A stretch of 64,000 nt of DNA from Lachnospiraceae bacterium (GTDB taxonomy: Bacteria > Bacillota > Clostridia > Lachnospirales > Lachnospiraceae): assembly GCA_017938405.1 (NCBI GenBank), contig JAGBBP010000049.1, positions 1 through 64,000 on the forward strand, in the 5' to 3' direction. This document shows positions 24,733-32,783 of the stretch, piece after piece. A program made the position numbers and the translations under genes. Numbering within the stretch: position 1 is the first letter of the stretch; each line of letters opens with the position of its first letter. Under the pieces are notes generated by a model, which saw only the letters and a list, made by a program, of their open reading frames with translations, did no database searches and was not told the origin of the DNA.

Positions 24733-26697
24733 TTATTTATTCTCTTCCTTTACCTCAATCTTGCGGATTTCCTTGGTACGGATTTCCTCACAGATTGCGG
24801 AAATAAACTCTCCAAGCGGCTTCTGTCCCTCATCACCGAGATAACGGCTTCTTACGGAAACAACGCCCTCTTCCTCTTCCTTCTGGCCTACAACCAGCAT
24901 ATACGGAACACGGGCGAGTCTGGTCTCACGAATCTTGTAACCGATCTTCTCCGCTCTGTCATCCATCTCTGCGGAAATACCGTTCTTACGAAGCTCCTTT
25001 AACACCTTCTCCGCATAATCGTTGTATTTCTCGGAAATCGGAAGCACACGTACTTGCTCCGGACACAACCAGGTCGGGAATAAGCCTGCATACTTCTCAA
25101 TAAGCCATGCAAGGGTTCTCTCGTAGCAGCCCATACTGGTTCTATGGATAATATACGGACGTACCTTGTCACCGTTCTGGTCGATGTAGTACATATCAAA
25201 CTGCTCTGCAAGAAGAGCATCCCACTGAATGGTAATCATGGTGTCTTCCTTGCCGTATACGTTCTTTGCCTGAATATCAATCTTCGGACCGTAGAAGGCA
25301 GCCTCACCGATGCCTTCGATGAACTCGATGCCCAGCTCGTTTAATACGTCGCGGATATGCTGCTCGGTCTCATTCCAAACCTCAGCGGAACCGACATACT
25401 TCTCCGGATTCTCCGGATCCCAACGGGAGAGACGATAGGTAACATCCTCTTCTACACCGAGGGTCTTTAAGCAGTACTGTGCAAGAGCAATACAATTCTT
25501 AAACTCCTCTACCATCTGGTCCGGACGCACAATTAAATGGCCTTCGGAAATGGTAAACTGACGAACACGGGTCAGACCGTGCATCTCACCGGAATCCTCG
25601 TTACGGAACAAGGTAGAAGTCTCACCGTAACGAAGCGGCAGGTCCTTATAGGACTTCTGGCTGTTCTTGTATACATAATACTGGAACGGACAGGTCATCG
25701 GACGAAGTGCAAACACTTCCTTGTCCTTCTTCTCATCCCCCATAACGAACATGCCGTCCATGTAGTGATCCCAGTGACCGGAAATCTTGTACAAATCACT
25801 CTTTGCCATGAGCGGAGTCTTGGTACGAATATAGCCCCACTCGTTATCCTCCAAATCCTCAATCCAGCGCTGTAATCTCTGGATAATCTTTGCGCCCTTC
25901 GGCATAAGAAGCGGCAAGCCCTGACCGATAACGTCAACAGTGGTAAAGAGCTCCATCTCACGACCGAGCTTATTGTGGTCGCGCTTCTTAATATCCTCAA
26001 GATGAGCCAGATACTCATCCAAATCTGCGTTCTTCGTAAATGCGGTACCGTAAATACGGGTCAGCATCTTATTCTTCTCACTGCCTCTCCAGTATGCACC
26101 GGAAGAAGAAATCAGCTTAATTGCCTTGATACCCTTGGTACTCATTAAGTGCGGGCCTGCGCACAAGTCCACGAACTCTCCCTGGGAATAGAAGGAAATC
26201 TCCGCATCCTCCGGCAAATCCTGAATGAGCTCTACCTTGTACGGTTCGCCCTTCTCTTCCATAAACTTGATTGCTTCGGCACGCGGTAAGGTAAAGCGGG
26301 TCAGCTCCGCACCCTCCTTAATAATCTTCTTCATCTCTGCCTCTAACCCATCCAGCGCTTCACGGTCAAACGGCGGGCAGTCAAAATCATAATAAAAACC
26401 GGTATCAATAGACGGGCCGATGGCACACTTCGCCTCCGGGTACAATCTCTTCACCGCCTCCGCCAGCACATGAGACGCGGTATGGCGATATGCAGCCTTA
26501 CCCGCATCATCGTTAAAGGTCAAAATACTAAGCTCGGAATCCTCTTCCACAACGGTACGAAGGTCCACCACCTTCCCGTTTAACTCAGCGGCACAAGCCA
26601 TTCTGGCAAGACCTTCGCTGATATCCTTTGCAATGTCGATAACAGACATCGCAGATGCATACTCCTTCACGGAGCCGTCTTTAAGCGTAATTTTCAT
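24733..26697 (-). CDS. thrS: Threonyl-tRNA synthetase
   Basis: Charges tRNA-Thr in the cytosol. The 654-residue enzyme has the N-terminal TGS domain (MKITLKDGSVKEY), the editing domain (HTASHVLAEAVKRLYP; a second-half motif GPHLMSTKGI), class II motifs (motif 2 FRNEDSGEMHGLTRVRQF, motif 3 GCYERTLAWLIE), and a C-terminal anticodon-binding domain. AAAGGAGAAAG precedes the ATG. The upstream in-frame extension of 25 codons runs through the T-box terminator and is rejected. Regulation is through the T-box leader described next. Confidence 0.97.
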   Translation of the reverse strand: MKITLKDGSVKEYASAMSVIDIAKDISEGLARMACAAELNGKVVDLRTVVEEDSELSILTFNDDAGKAAYRHTASHVLAEAVKRLYPEAKCAIGPSIDTGFYYDFDCPPFDREALDGLEAEMKKIIKEGAELTRFTLPRAEAIKFMEEKGEPYKVELIQDLPEDAEISFYSQGEFVDLCAGPHLMSTKGIKAIKLISSSGAYWRGSEKNKMLTRIYGTAFTKNADLDEYLAHLEDIKKRDHNKLGREMELFTTVDVIGQGLPLLMPKGAKIIQRLQRWIEDLEDNEWGYIRTKTPLMAKSDLYKISGHWDHYMDGMFVMGDEKKDKEVFALRPMTCPFQYYVYKNSQKSYKDLPLRYGETSTLFRNEDSGEMHGLTRVRQFTISEGHLIVRPDQMVEEFKNCIALAQYCLKTLGVEEDVTYRLSRWDPENPEKYVGSAEVWNETEQHIRDVLNELGIEFIEGIGEAAFYGPKIDIQAKNVYGKEDTMITIQWDALLAEQFDMYYIDQNGDKVRPYIIHRTSMGCYERTLAWLIEKYAGLFPTWLCPEQVRVLPISEKYNDYAEKVLKELRKNGISAEMDDRAEKIGYKIRETRLARVPYMLVVGQKEEEEGVVSVRSRYLGDEGQKPLGEFISAICEEIRTKEIRKIEVKEENK

Positions 26698-26717
26698 GTT
26701 CTTTCTCCTTTCAAAAA

Positions 26718-26948
26718 TGAAAAGTCCCTCTGCTACCAACGGTAACAAAGGGACGATATCTCGCGGTTCCACCCTTTTTGAAAAGGAATCTCCTTTTCCG
26801 GCTTCATTTCAGATGATAACGGAATCACCGTGGCGTATTAGGCCCGCTCCGAGGTGGTCTTCCACAGTTTCCTGTCAGGTTACTCTCAGCAAATGCAACC
26901 CTCTCTGCGACATTTCACAATGTACTGTCCTCATCAACGCTTTCACTG
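26718..26948 (-). promoter_or_regulatory. Thr-specific T-box riboswitch of thrS
   Basis: T-box core GGGTGGAACCGCGA at 26761-26774, followed by a terminator GTCCCTTTGTTACC/GGTAGCAGAGGGAC with a U-run (26718-26755). Upstream, an AGAGAGGGTTGC segment and the specifier region GACCACCTCGGAGC place an ACC threonine codon within 26853-26858. Uncharged tRNA-Thr should permit read-through into thrS. Unlike the Phe and Tyr leaders, no long palindrome lies between the terminator and the gene. Confidence 0.93.
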
Positions 26949-26954
26949 TGTTAC

Positions 26955-26982
26955 ATTATATCACTTTGCAACAAATTGTCAA
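26955..26982 (-). promoter_or_regulatory. Sigma-A promoter of thrS
   Basis: Minus strand TTGACA, 16-base spacer, TATAAT, followed by the T-box leader. Confidence 0.87.
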
Positions 26983-27036
26983 GCAATCTCTTTCTAAATT
27001 ACCAAAAAAACTGCTCGCTTTCGGCACGTTCCGCTC

Positions 27037-28446
27037 CTATACCAAACCGTCCAGACGCTTTTCAAAATCTTCTACAGGAAGCGGCCGGTCAAACAAATAC
27101 CCTTGGGCCAGATAACAATTGTTTTCTTTTAAAATCGTTACCTGTTCCACGGTCTCCACACCTTCCGCAATACATTCCAAGCCCAGATTCTGCGCCATAC
27201 CGATAATATGCTTTAACATAACTTTCTTTTGCACATCTTCCTCTTCATCCTCAGAACCGTCCGGCAAAAAGCTCTTATCGATTTTTAACATTTTCCAAGG
27301 CATTTCACGAATCAGATTCAAGGAGGAATATCCTACACCGAAGTCATCCACCGCAACACTGAAGCCCTGCATGCGAAGTCCGGTTACGATATGCTTTAAC
27401 TCGCGGAAATCCACATCCGTTGTGGTCTCCGTCAATTCCAGTTCGATATATTCATGCGGTACCTTATATTTGTCTACGATATCCAACACATGCTGTAATA
27501 AATCCACATCCCCCAGATGTACTCTGGATAAATTGACCGACACCCGTACAATCGGCATTCCTTCCTTCATCCAGCGACTGATATCCTGACACACATGCTC
27601 TAAAATATAAAAGTCCAGTTCACAAATCAAATGGCTCTGCTCCAACACCGGAATAAACCGGAACGGCAAAATCATCTCGCCGTCATGTTTCCAACGGCAA
27701 AGCGCCTCTGCGCCGGTTAAACGATAATTTTTCAGAGACACCTTCGGCTGATAATATACCATAAACTCTTCCTGGGCCATGGCATCCGCAAAAACGCTTT
27801 CCACCCATTTTTCATTATCAACTGCTTTCAAAATCTCCTCATCAAAGAACACATACGGCACTTTCTGGGTATATTTGGCCATATTCAGTGCAAGACTGAT
27901 ACGGTCCATAATCTCTTCCGAGGTCCGTTTCCCGACAATCTCATAATAGCCGGCGTATGCGCTGAGGGTAATTCGTCGCTTCCCCCTTATCTTTGTCTCT
28001 ACAATCGCACCACCGAGATACTCCATCACAAAATCCAGACAAGTCTTTTTAAATAACGCCACAAAGCTATCGCCCTGAATCCGGCATACACAGCCGTCTT
28101 CTCCCAAACGCTCCTGCAAACCGCGTATAAAACGAATCAACAGCTTTGTTCCGTTCTCCCGACCGAACTGATGATTGATTACGGAAAAACGTTTCATATC
28201 GAACCTGCATGCCGTAAACTCCTCCAGACATCCTTCCTGTCTCCGGTCATCCATATACTTAAAAAAGTAATTTAAGTTATAGGTGTGAATCGACGCATCC
28301 TCAAAGCTTAACGACTTGGCCAGTTCCATCAACTCGTTCAACCGCTCATATTCGCTTTTATTTTCCGGAGAAACCTCATTCATGAGTTCCCCCATCTTTT
28401 CCATAAAGCACTTTATGGCAAATCTGTTCGTTTCCTTTTGCTCCAT
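27037..28446 (-). CDS. Cyclic-di-GMP phosphodiesterase (degenerate GGDEF plus EAL)
   Basis: A 469-residue cytosolic protein. Residues about 75-205 form a GGDEF-like domain whose active-site loop reads RIQGDSFVAL, so it should not make cyclic-di-GMP. Residues about 215-465 form an EAL domain with the key motifs present: GAEALCRW, VNLS, ELTETTTDVDF, VDDFGVGYSS, KIDKSF, AEGVET and QGYLF. It is therefore probably an active phosphodiesterase. It starts 13 bases after the PocR-domain gene and shares its promoter, so that protein is likely the sensor or partner. Confidence 0.88.
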   Translation of the reverse strand: MEQKETNRFAIKCFMEKMGELMNEVSPENKSEYERLNELMELAKSLSFEDASIHTYNLNYFFKYMDDRRQEGCLEEFTACRFDMKRFSVINHQFGRENGTKLLIRFIRGLQERLGEDGCVCRIQGDSFVALFKKTCLDFVMEYLGGAIVETKIRGKRRITLSAYAGYYEIVGKRTSEEIMDRISLALNMAKYTQKVPYVFFDEEILKAVDNEKWVESVFADAMAQEEFMVYYQPKVSLKNYRLTGAEALCRWKHDGEMILPFRFIPVLEQSHLICELDFYILEHVCQDISRWMKEGMPIVRVSVNLSRVHLGDVDLLQHVLDIVDKYKVPHEYIELELTETTTDVDFRELKHIVTGLRMQGFSVAVDDFGVGYSSLNLIREMPWKMLKIDKSFLPDGSEDEEEDVQKKVMLKHIIGMAQNLGLECIAEGVETVEQVTILKENNCYLAQGYLFDRPLPVEDFEKRLDGLV

Positions 28447-28459
28447 CGTAACGTTCTCC

Positions 28460-29734
28460 TTAACCTTCGATTACTTTCAGCTGCGGCATTTCAATTATAA
28501 AAGAAGTTCCTTCTCCTTTTGTACTTTCTACCGATACTTTTCCTTGCATTTGACGAACAAACATATCGACAATGGATAATGAAAACTCACTTAACTCCTC
28601 CCTCTCCTGCAAACGCAATATTCCTCTGGAAAAATACTCCCGGACAACCTCCAACTCTTCATCGGTCAATACCTCTCCGCAATTCTGTACCCTGATGGTC
28701 AGAATATGTGCATAAGAATCCTTTTTTGCAGAAACAAAAATACGGATCTCCGAATCTCCCTGATTTGCATCTTTAAGGGCAATTCCATTCGTAATCAACT
28801 TTGTCAATACCTGCCCGATACGTCCTCCGTCCCCTAAAAGCTGCTCCGGTACCGTATCCTCAATTTCATAAGACATTTGCACCTTTTTCTGCAACGCGTC
28901 TTCCTCTTCGAGTTCCACAACCGCCTGTACCACATCAGAAATGGAATACGGACTTTCGTAAAGCGCCACGTTCCCGTCGGAAAACTTCATGTAATCCACA
29001 ATATCCCCGATAATAGAGTAGGTGGTGGTGCCGTTTGTTAGCATCGTATCGATAACCCCCATTACCTTCTCGATACTTCCGTTGTTTACCGCTGTCTCCA
29101 AAGAAGAAATCCATTCACTCATGTTTTCATGTAAATCAGAGCTTAAATCCATCAGGAAATGAGATTGGGAACGGGCCGCACGCTCCAGATTACGATACTT
29201 GTCAATGGACATATAATTCTGGTAGGCCATCTCCGATAACACATTCGCGATAATCCCCAAAAACTTTGCCGCTTTCTCTAATTCCACCTTATCAATGACA
29301 TTGGTCTTTTGCAATGCCCGATAATAGCTTTCATATTCAATTCCCAACTCATCCGCCAGTTCTTTTAACGCTTTCTCGTCTGTTTCGGAAGAAACCCGCA
29401 CCTGTCCGCCCAAAAAGCAGCCTAACAGCTTGTCTCCCATCATAATCGGAGACGCAAAATCCGCCAGTCCCGCATGACAAACATATACCACCGGCTCTCC
29501 TTTTTCCAAAGCCATGATGGCTGCATTTTTGTCACTCTGCATACACCGCTTATACCCAAGCTCCGATTCCCGGGTGTAACTCATGCAAAAATCAGTAAAT
29601 GCGCTTCCCTTCGTAATCGGTTTTCCGTCCGCATCCGTTGTCAAAGCAGCCATGCCCGTATATTTTGAAAATTCGTCTTGAATTTTTTGCAACAATTCAA
29701 CTTCAATTAAATCTGTAAGTTTCAATCCTGCCAT
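28460..29734 (-). CDS. PocR-domain sensor with degenerate histidine-kinase module
   Basis: A 424-residue cytosolic protein. Residues about 5-160 form a PocR ligand-binding domain (LQKIQDEFSKYTGMAALTTD, CHAGLADFASPI), a type that senses small hydrocarbon derivatives in some bacteria. A helical region and an HATPase-like domain follow (about 190-420). The expected His of the H-box is missing (the region reads LMDLSSDLHENM), and the G-boxes are poor, so autokinase activity is doubtful. The ATG chosen lies about 40 bases downstream of the predicted transcription start; earlier in-frame starts would lie in the promoter. It is coupled to the EAL gene. Confidence 0.78.
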   Translation of the reverse strand: MAGLKLTDLIEVELLQKIQDEFSKYTGMAALTTDADGKPITKGSAFTDFCMSYTRESELGYKRCMQSDKNAAIMALEKGEPVVYVCHAGLADFASPIMMGDKLLGCFLGGQVRVSSETDEKALKELADELGIEYESYYRALQKTNVIDKVELEKAAKFLGIIANVLSEMAYQNYMSIDKYRNLERAARSQSHFLMDLSSDLHENMSEWISSLETAVNNGSIEKVMGVIDTMLTNGTTTYSIIGDIVDYMKFSDGNVALYESPYSISDVVQAVVELEEEDALQKKVQMSYEIEDTVPEQLLGDGGRIGQVLTKLITNGIALKDANQGDSEIRIFVSAKKDSYAHILTIRVQNCGEVLTDEELEVVREYFSRGILRLQEREELSEFSLSIVDMFVRQMQGKVSVESTKGEGTSFIIEMPQLKVIEG

Positions 29735-29780
29735 ATCCAGTTTCCCCCAATACGAAACAAAACCTTCCATACCACCATTC

Positions 29781-29809
29781 ATCATAACACATTTCCATTT
29801 ATTTGTCCA
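29781..29809 (-). promoter_or_regulatory. Promoter of the PocR-EAL operon
   Basis: Minus strand TGGACA, 17-base spacer, TATGAT. It sets the latest possible upstream boundary for the PocR start codon. Confidence 0.68.
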
Positions 29810-29891
29810 CAAATTTTACGTAAAAATTAAAAATATTGTTTCAAAATACATCTCTTTAAATAATTTGCAGACACCACTATGCTGACGGTGT

Positions 29892-29935
29892 AAAAAATCA
29901 CACTGTTACATTACCGTAGCAATGCAACAGTGTGA
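29892..29935 (-). terminator. Terminator after the SPFH-RHH operon
   Basis: TCACACTGTTGCATT pairs with AATGTAACAGTGTGA, followed by U6 on the minus strand. Confidence 0.9.
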
Positions 29936-29948
29936 AGTTAATGTTTCG

Positions 29949-30215
29949 TTATTTCCCTTTTTTTCGCTGTCTGACACATTCCGCCAGCAAATATTCTATC
30001 TGCCCGTTGATGGAACGGAAATCCTCCTCCGCCCAGGCTGCAAGCTCCTCCCACAGCGTTGCGGAAAGTCGGAGCGGCACTTGTTTCTTTGCCTTTTCCT
30101 TCTCCTTTAACGCCTTTTCCTTCTGTCGCACCTCTGCTTCCATGGCGGCAAGGTGCGCTAAACGTTTCTGTAACGCCGCTTCCCTTTCCTCCGGCGTAAG
30201 CATTGTTTCACTCAT
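29949..30215 (-). CDS. Arc-like ribbon-helix-helix protein with coiled-coil N-terminus
   Basis: An 88-residue protein. Residues about 8-43 form a charged helix rich in Glu and Lys, likely a coiled coil. Residues 44-85 match the Arc/MetJ ribbon-helix-helix fold: the strand QVPLRLSATLW followed by two helices ending in IEYLLAECVRQRKK. It starts three bases after the SPFH stop codon, with no clear ribosome site, so translation is probably coupled. Co-occurrence of SPFH and Arc-like genes is common in Gram-positive bacteria. It may bind the GATAT repeats at the operon promoter; that is inference. Confidence 0.78.
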   Translation of the reverse strand: MSETMLTPEEREAALQKRLAHLAAMEAEVRQKEKALKEKEKAKKQVPLRLSATLWEELAAWAEEDFRSINGQIEYLLAECVRQRKKGK

Positions 30216-30218
30216 GGA

Positions 30219-31247
30219 TTAATAAATGGAGCCGCTGTTTACAATCGGCTGGGCATCCTTGTTGCCGCAAAGAACTACGAGAAGATTGCTTACCATGGCT
30301 GCCTTTCTCTCCTCATCCAACACTACGATTTCTTCCTCACCAAGCTGATCGATGGCCATCTTCACCATGCTGACCGCACCTTCTACAATCTTCTGACGGG
30401 CTGCGATAATGGCTACAGCCTGCTGACGCTGAAGCATGGCTGCCGCAATCTCCTCGGAATAAGCAAGGTGGGTGATACGCACATCGATAATCTCAAGACC
30501 GGCATCCGCTACTCTTGCCTGAAGCTCCGTCTCCATCTGCTCCGCAATCTCGTTACTGCTGCCGCGGAGAGTTTTTTCCTCGGAATCCTCCTCCATGGTA
30601 TCGTACGGATAGAGTCGCGCAATATTACGGATGACGGAATCACACTGGGTAGAAAGGAACTGTCCGAAATTCTCCACGTTAAATACCGCTGCCGTCGGGT
30701 CCGCCACCTTCCAGATGACATTCACTCCGATAATAATCGGATTACCAAGCACATCATTTACCTTCTGACGCTCGTTATTTAAGGTACGGGTACGAAGAGA
30801 AATCTTGCTGCTCGGCAGGCTGACCGCTACATTGGTACTCTGGGTACCGTTTGCCACATTTAACGAAGCTGCCTGGGTTGCACCTGCGGCAGTCTTTGCC
30901 GGAGAAACCGCGCTACAAAACGGATTCACATAATAAAAGCCCGGCTCCTTTACGGTCCCGTAATACTTACCGAACAGAGTAAATACCATCGCCTGATTCG
31001 GCTGGATGATATGGAAACCGCAGGTAAAAATAATCATACCGATGAAACCGAGAATACTAACCACCAACAGCGTAACTCCGATACCGATCGGCATGGTTCC
31101 GAAATCAACACTTTTCACCATAAAAATAATACCGAATACAAAGGCTGCAATATCCACAGCCCATCCAAGCAAATCAAGTAATAAATACAATCCGCCCGGT
31201 TTTGTCTTTGCCTTCTTCTCTTCCACAACACTAATCTTATGTTCCAT
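30219..31247 (-). CDS. SPFH/band-7 membrane scaffold protein
   Basis: The 342-residue protein has two N-terminal membrane segments (residues about 22-46 and 57-82) and then an SPFH/stomatin-type domain (QPNQAMVFTLFGKYYGTVKEPGFYYVNPF; central VNDVLGNPIIIGVNVIWKV), followed by a helical flotillin-like part and the C-terminal LDEERKAAMVSNLLVVLCG. Such proteins organise membrane microdomains and help control membrane proteases. It has a strong sigma-A promoter with three phased repeats at the transcription start, and it is followed by the RHH gene. Confidence 0.88.
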   Translation of the reverse strand: MEHKISVVEEKKAKTKPGGLYLLLDLLGWAVDIAAFVFGIIFMVKSVDFGTMPIGIGVTLLVVSILGFIGMIIFTCGFHIIQPNQAMVFTLFGKYYGTVKEPGFYYVNPFCSAVSPAKTAAGATQAASLNVANGTQSTNVAVSLPSSKISLRTRTLNNERQKVNDVLGNPIIIGVNVIWKVADPTAAVFNVENFGQFLSTQCDSVIRNIARLYPYDTMEEDSEEKTLRGSSNEIAEQMETELQARVADAGLEIIDVRITHLAYSEEIAAAMLQRQQAVAIIAARQKIVEGAVSMVKMAIDQLGEEEIVVLDEERKAAMVSNLLVVLCGNKDAQPIVNSGSIY

Positions 31248-31269
31248 TTTTATACTCCTCCTTGTTTTA

Positions 31270-31297
31270 GATATTCATGTGATATCTTTTTGATATC
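31270..31297. promoter_or_regulatory. Three GATAT repeats phased at 11 bases, likely operator of the SPFH-RHH operon
   Basis: GATATT at 31270, GATATC at 31281 and GATATC at 31292 begin exactly 11 bases apart, about one helical turn. They lie just downstream of the -10 box of the SPFH promoter. Ribbon-helix-helix repressors often bind tandem short sites, and the operon's second gene is such a protein. Confidence 0.6.
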
Positions 31298-31300
31298 ATC

Positions 31301-31329
31301 ATAATAGCACTTGTTTTTTCCTTTGTCAA
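31301..31329 (-). promoter_or_regulatory. Sigma-A promoter of the SPFH-RHH operon
   Basis: Minus strand TTGACA, 17-base spacer, TATTAT; transcription should begin near 31294, inside the GATAT repeats. Confidence 0.85.
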
Positions 31330-31340
31330 GAGGAATCTAT

Positions 31341-31380
31341 AAAAAAAGAAAAGTTCTTGGATGTTTTCCAAAAACCTTTC
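31341..31380 (-). terminator. Terminator after the 145-residue membrane-anchored protein
   Basis: AAAGGTTTTTGGA pairs with TCCAAGAACTTTT around a short loop and is followed by a U7 tract on the minus strand. Confidence 0.8.
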
Positions 31381-31389
31381 CGCATTCAA

Positions 31390-31827
31390 TCAGTGGGTAT
31401 TCCTATTATAAAACAGCAAGAATAACCCAAGACCGTCACTCTCTGCATTTTCTTTCAGTGCTTCCAGCCCTTTCAATAAATACTCCTTCTTTTCTGCCTC
31501 TGCTCCTCTTAAAAGCACCGCTTCCTTGGCCCACCAAATCTCCATACTGCCGTCAAAGCCGTGTTCTCCCTGCACCTCCTCCAGTTGTGACATCAGTCTT
31601 GCAAGATGATGCAGTTCCCCCGCAAGCGCCTGGGTATGATACACATCTTCACTTACAATATAATCGTTATAGCAATCAATCGCACTACCGGCAGACTGGC
31701 TTATCTCCGCCTCCAAATATTCTGTCAACACATGCTTTTCATAAGCCGGTACCCCTTTTATCAAACCAAACGCAACCAATCCTAAGCCTACCAATCCCAC
31801 AATCATATACCTTGTCTTTTTCTTCAT
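31390..31827 (-). CDS. Membrane-anchored protein of unknown function
   Basis: A 145-residue protein with one N-terminal membrane segment (residues about 7-25, starting MKKKTRY) and an alpha-helical, acidic outer domain of about 115 residues that contains SAIDCYNDYIVSED and a HHLARLMSQLEEV helix. It has one cysteine and no recognised family motif. AAAGGGAG precedes the ATG, 16 bases after the Nudix gene ends, so the two are probably co-transcribed. Confidence 0.7.
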   Translation of the reverse strand: MKKKTRYMIVGLVGLGLVAFGLIKGVPAYEKHVLTEYLEAEISQSAGSAIDCYNDYIVSEDVYHTQALAGELHHLARLMSQLEEVQGEHGFDGSMEIWWAKEAVLLRGAEAEKKEYLLKGLEALKENAESDGLGLFLLFYNRNTH

Positions 31828-31843
31828 TTGCTTTCTCCCTTTC

Positions 31844-32365
31844 CTATCCTTTCATTTCTTCCCCATTTAATTCCGTCCGCATCAGCTTATCTCCGTGATA
31901 GCAAAGCTTCAACGAGAAAAACGGCTCCCCTTCGGAAAGCAATCGAAAAAACACCTTGTCCCCTTCCCAGAGATTCAGTTCCTCAATCCGGTCTTTTTTC
32001 ACCCATTCCAAATCCCCCTCGTTACACTCGGAAAGCTCCATTTCATCCACCGTAGCGGTAAACAGACACATATACTCCCAATCATTCCAAGTCTTGCCGT
32101 CGTACACATTTTCCGGCTCCCTGAAACAAAAAGTCACAATTCCCCGGAAACGTAATTCGTTCAAGGTCAGTCCCGTTTCCTCCAACGCTTCCCTGCGAAT
32201 ACACTCCTCCGGACTCTCTCCTACCTCAAAATGCCCGCCGATACCGATCCACTTATCCTTATTCACATCATTTACCTTCTTCACCCGGTGAAGCATTAAA
32301 TATGAGTCTTCACTCTCCGCATAGCAAAGCGTGGTAAGGCGCGGTGCCGTATGCTTGTTTGTCAT
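31844..32365 (-). CDS. MutT-like Nudix hydrolase
   Basis: The 173-residue protein carries a complete Nudix box in residues about 44-66 (GGHFEVGESPEECIRREALE followed by ETG). The upstream LTTLCYAESEDSYLMLHRV and IGIGGHF resemble 8-oxo-dGTP diphosphatases of the Bacillus MutTA/YtkD type. The ATG chosen has AAAGGAG 10 bases upstream; an ATG 11 codons earlier is less well placed. It could cleanse oxidised nucleotides; the substrate is not proven by sequence. Confidence 0.85.
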   Translation of the reverse strand: MTNKHTAPRLTTLCYAESEDSYLMLHRVKKVNDVNKDKWIGIGGHFEVGESPEECIRREALEETGLTLNELRFRGIVTFCFREPENVYDGKTWNDWEYMCLFTATVDEMELSECNEGDLEWVKKDRIEELNLWEGDKVFFRLLSEGEPFFSLKLCYHGDKLMRTELNGEEMKG

Positions 32366-32455
32366 TGTTGTATGCTCCTTTCCTATTATTTTTCCCACAT
32401 CAAATATATCATAAATTCACACAACATTCAACAAAGGGATTGTTATCTCTTCCTG

Positions 32456-32780
32456 CAAAGCAGCAAGGGCCGGCGCACGGTATAACAATACTGCACAGGC
32501 CTAATTTTTACGCTACTTGTACTTTAAACAGTTGAACCAACACTTTTGAATTCACTTTTTGCTTTTCCCGAAGGGTCGCGCTTTTAGCGAAGTCGAAATC
32601 ACCTTTTAGAGTTTCTTAGGCGCGAAGCCTCACCTGAGCGTCTTAGGAACTCTTATAAGGAAGTTTGACGGAGCGTTGCGACTTGCAAAAAGGAATTCAA
32701 AAGTGTTGGCTCAACGGGGAATTACACCAGGGCGTAAAAATTGGGCCGTCCCATTTTTCAATGCGACGGCCCTGCCTCTT
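32456..32780. repeat. Long imperfect palindrome duplicating the tyrS terminator
   Basis: The gap between the Nudix gene and tyrS (about 420 bases) is mostly a roughly 320-base inverted duplication. The right end is the tyrS terminator (GGGCCGTCGCA...GACGGCCCAATTTTTACG). The left end repeats it in inverse: AGGGCCGGCGCA...AGGCCTAATTTTTACG. Inside, GTTGAACCAACACTTTTGAA (from 32531) mirrors TTCAAAAGTGTTGGCTCAAC, and TTTAGAGTTTCTTAGGCG mirrors CGTCTTAGGAACTCTTATAA, down to a loop near 32625. The architecture matches the palindromes at pheS and the PurF paralogue, but the sequence does not. Confidence 0.87.
32736..32772 (-). terminator. Terminator of tyrS
   Basis: GGGCCGTC pairs with GACGGCCC around a 14-base loop, followed by AATTTTT. 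It forms the outer right end of the long palindrome. Confidence 0.88.
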
Positions 32781-32783
32781 ACC

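Noticed and set aside
32456..32780. Palindromes as insertion sequences or MITEs of one family
   Set aside because: The three do not share sequence, no target-site duplication is visible, and each contains its own locus's terminator.
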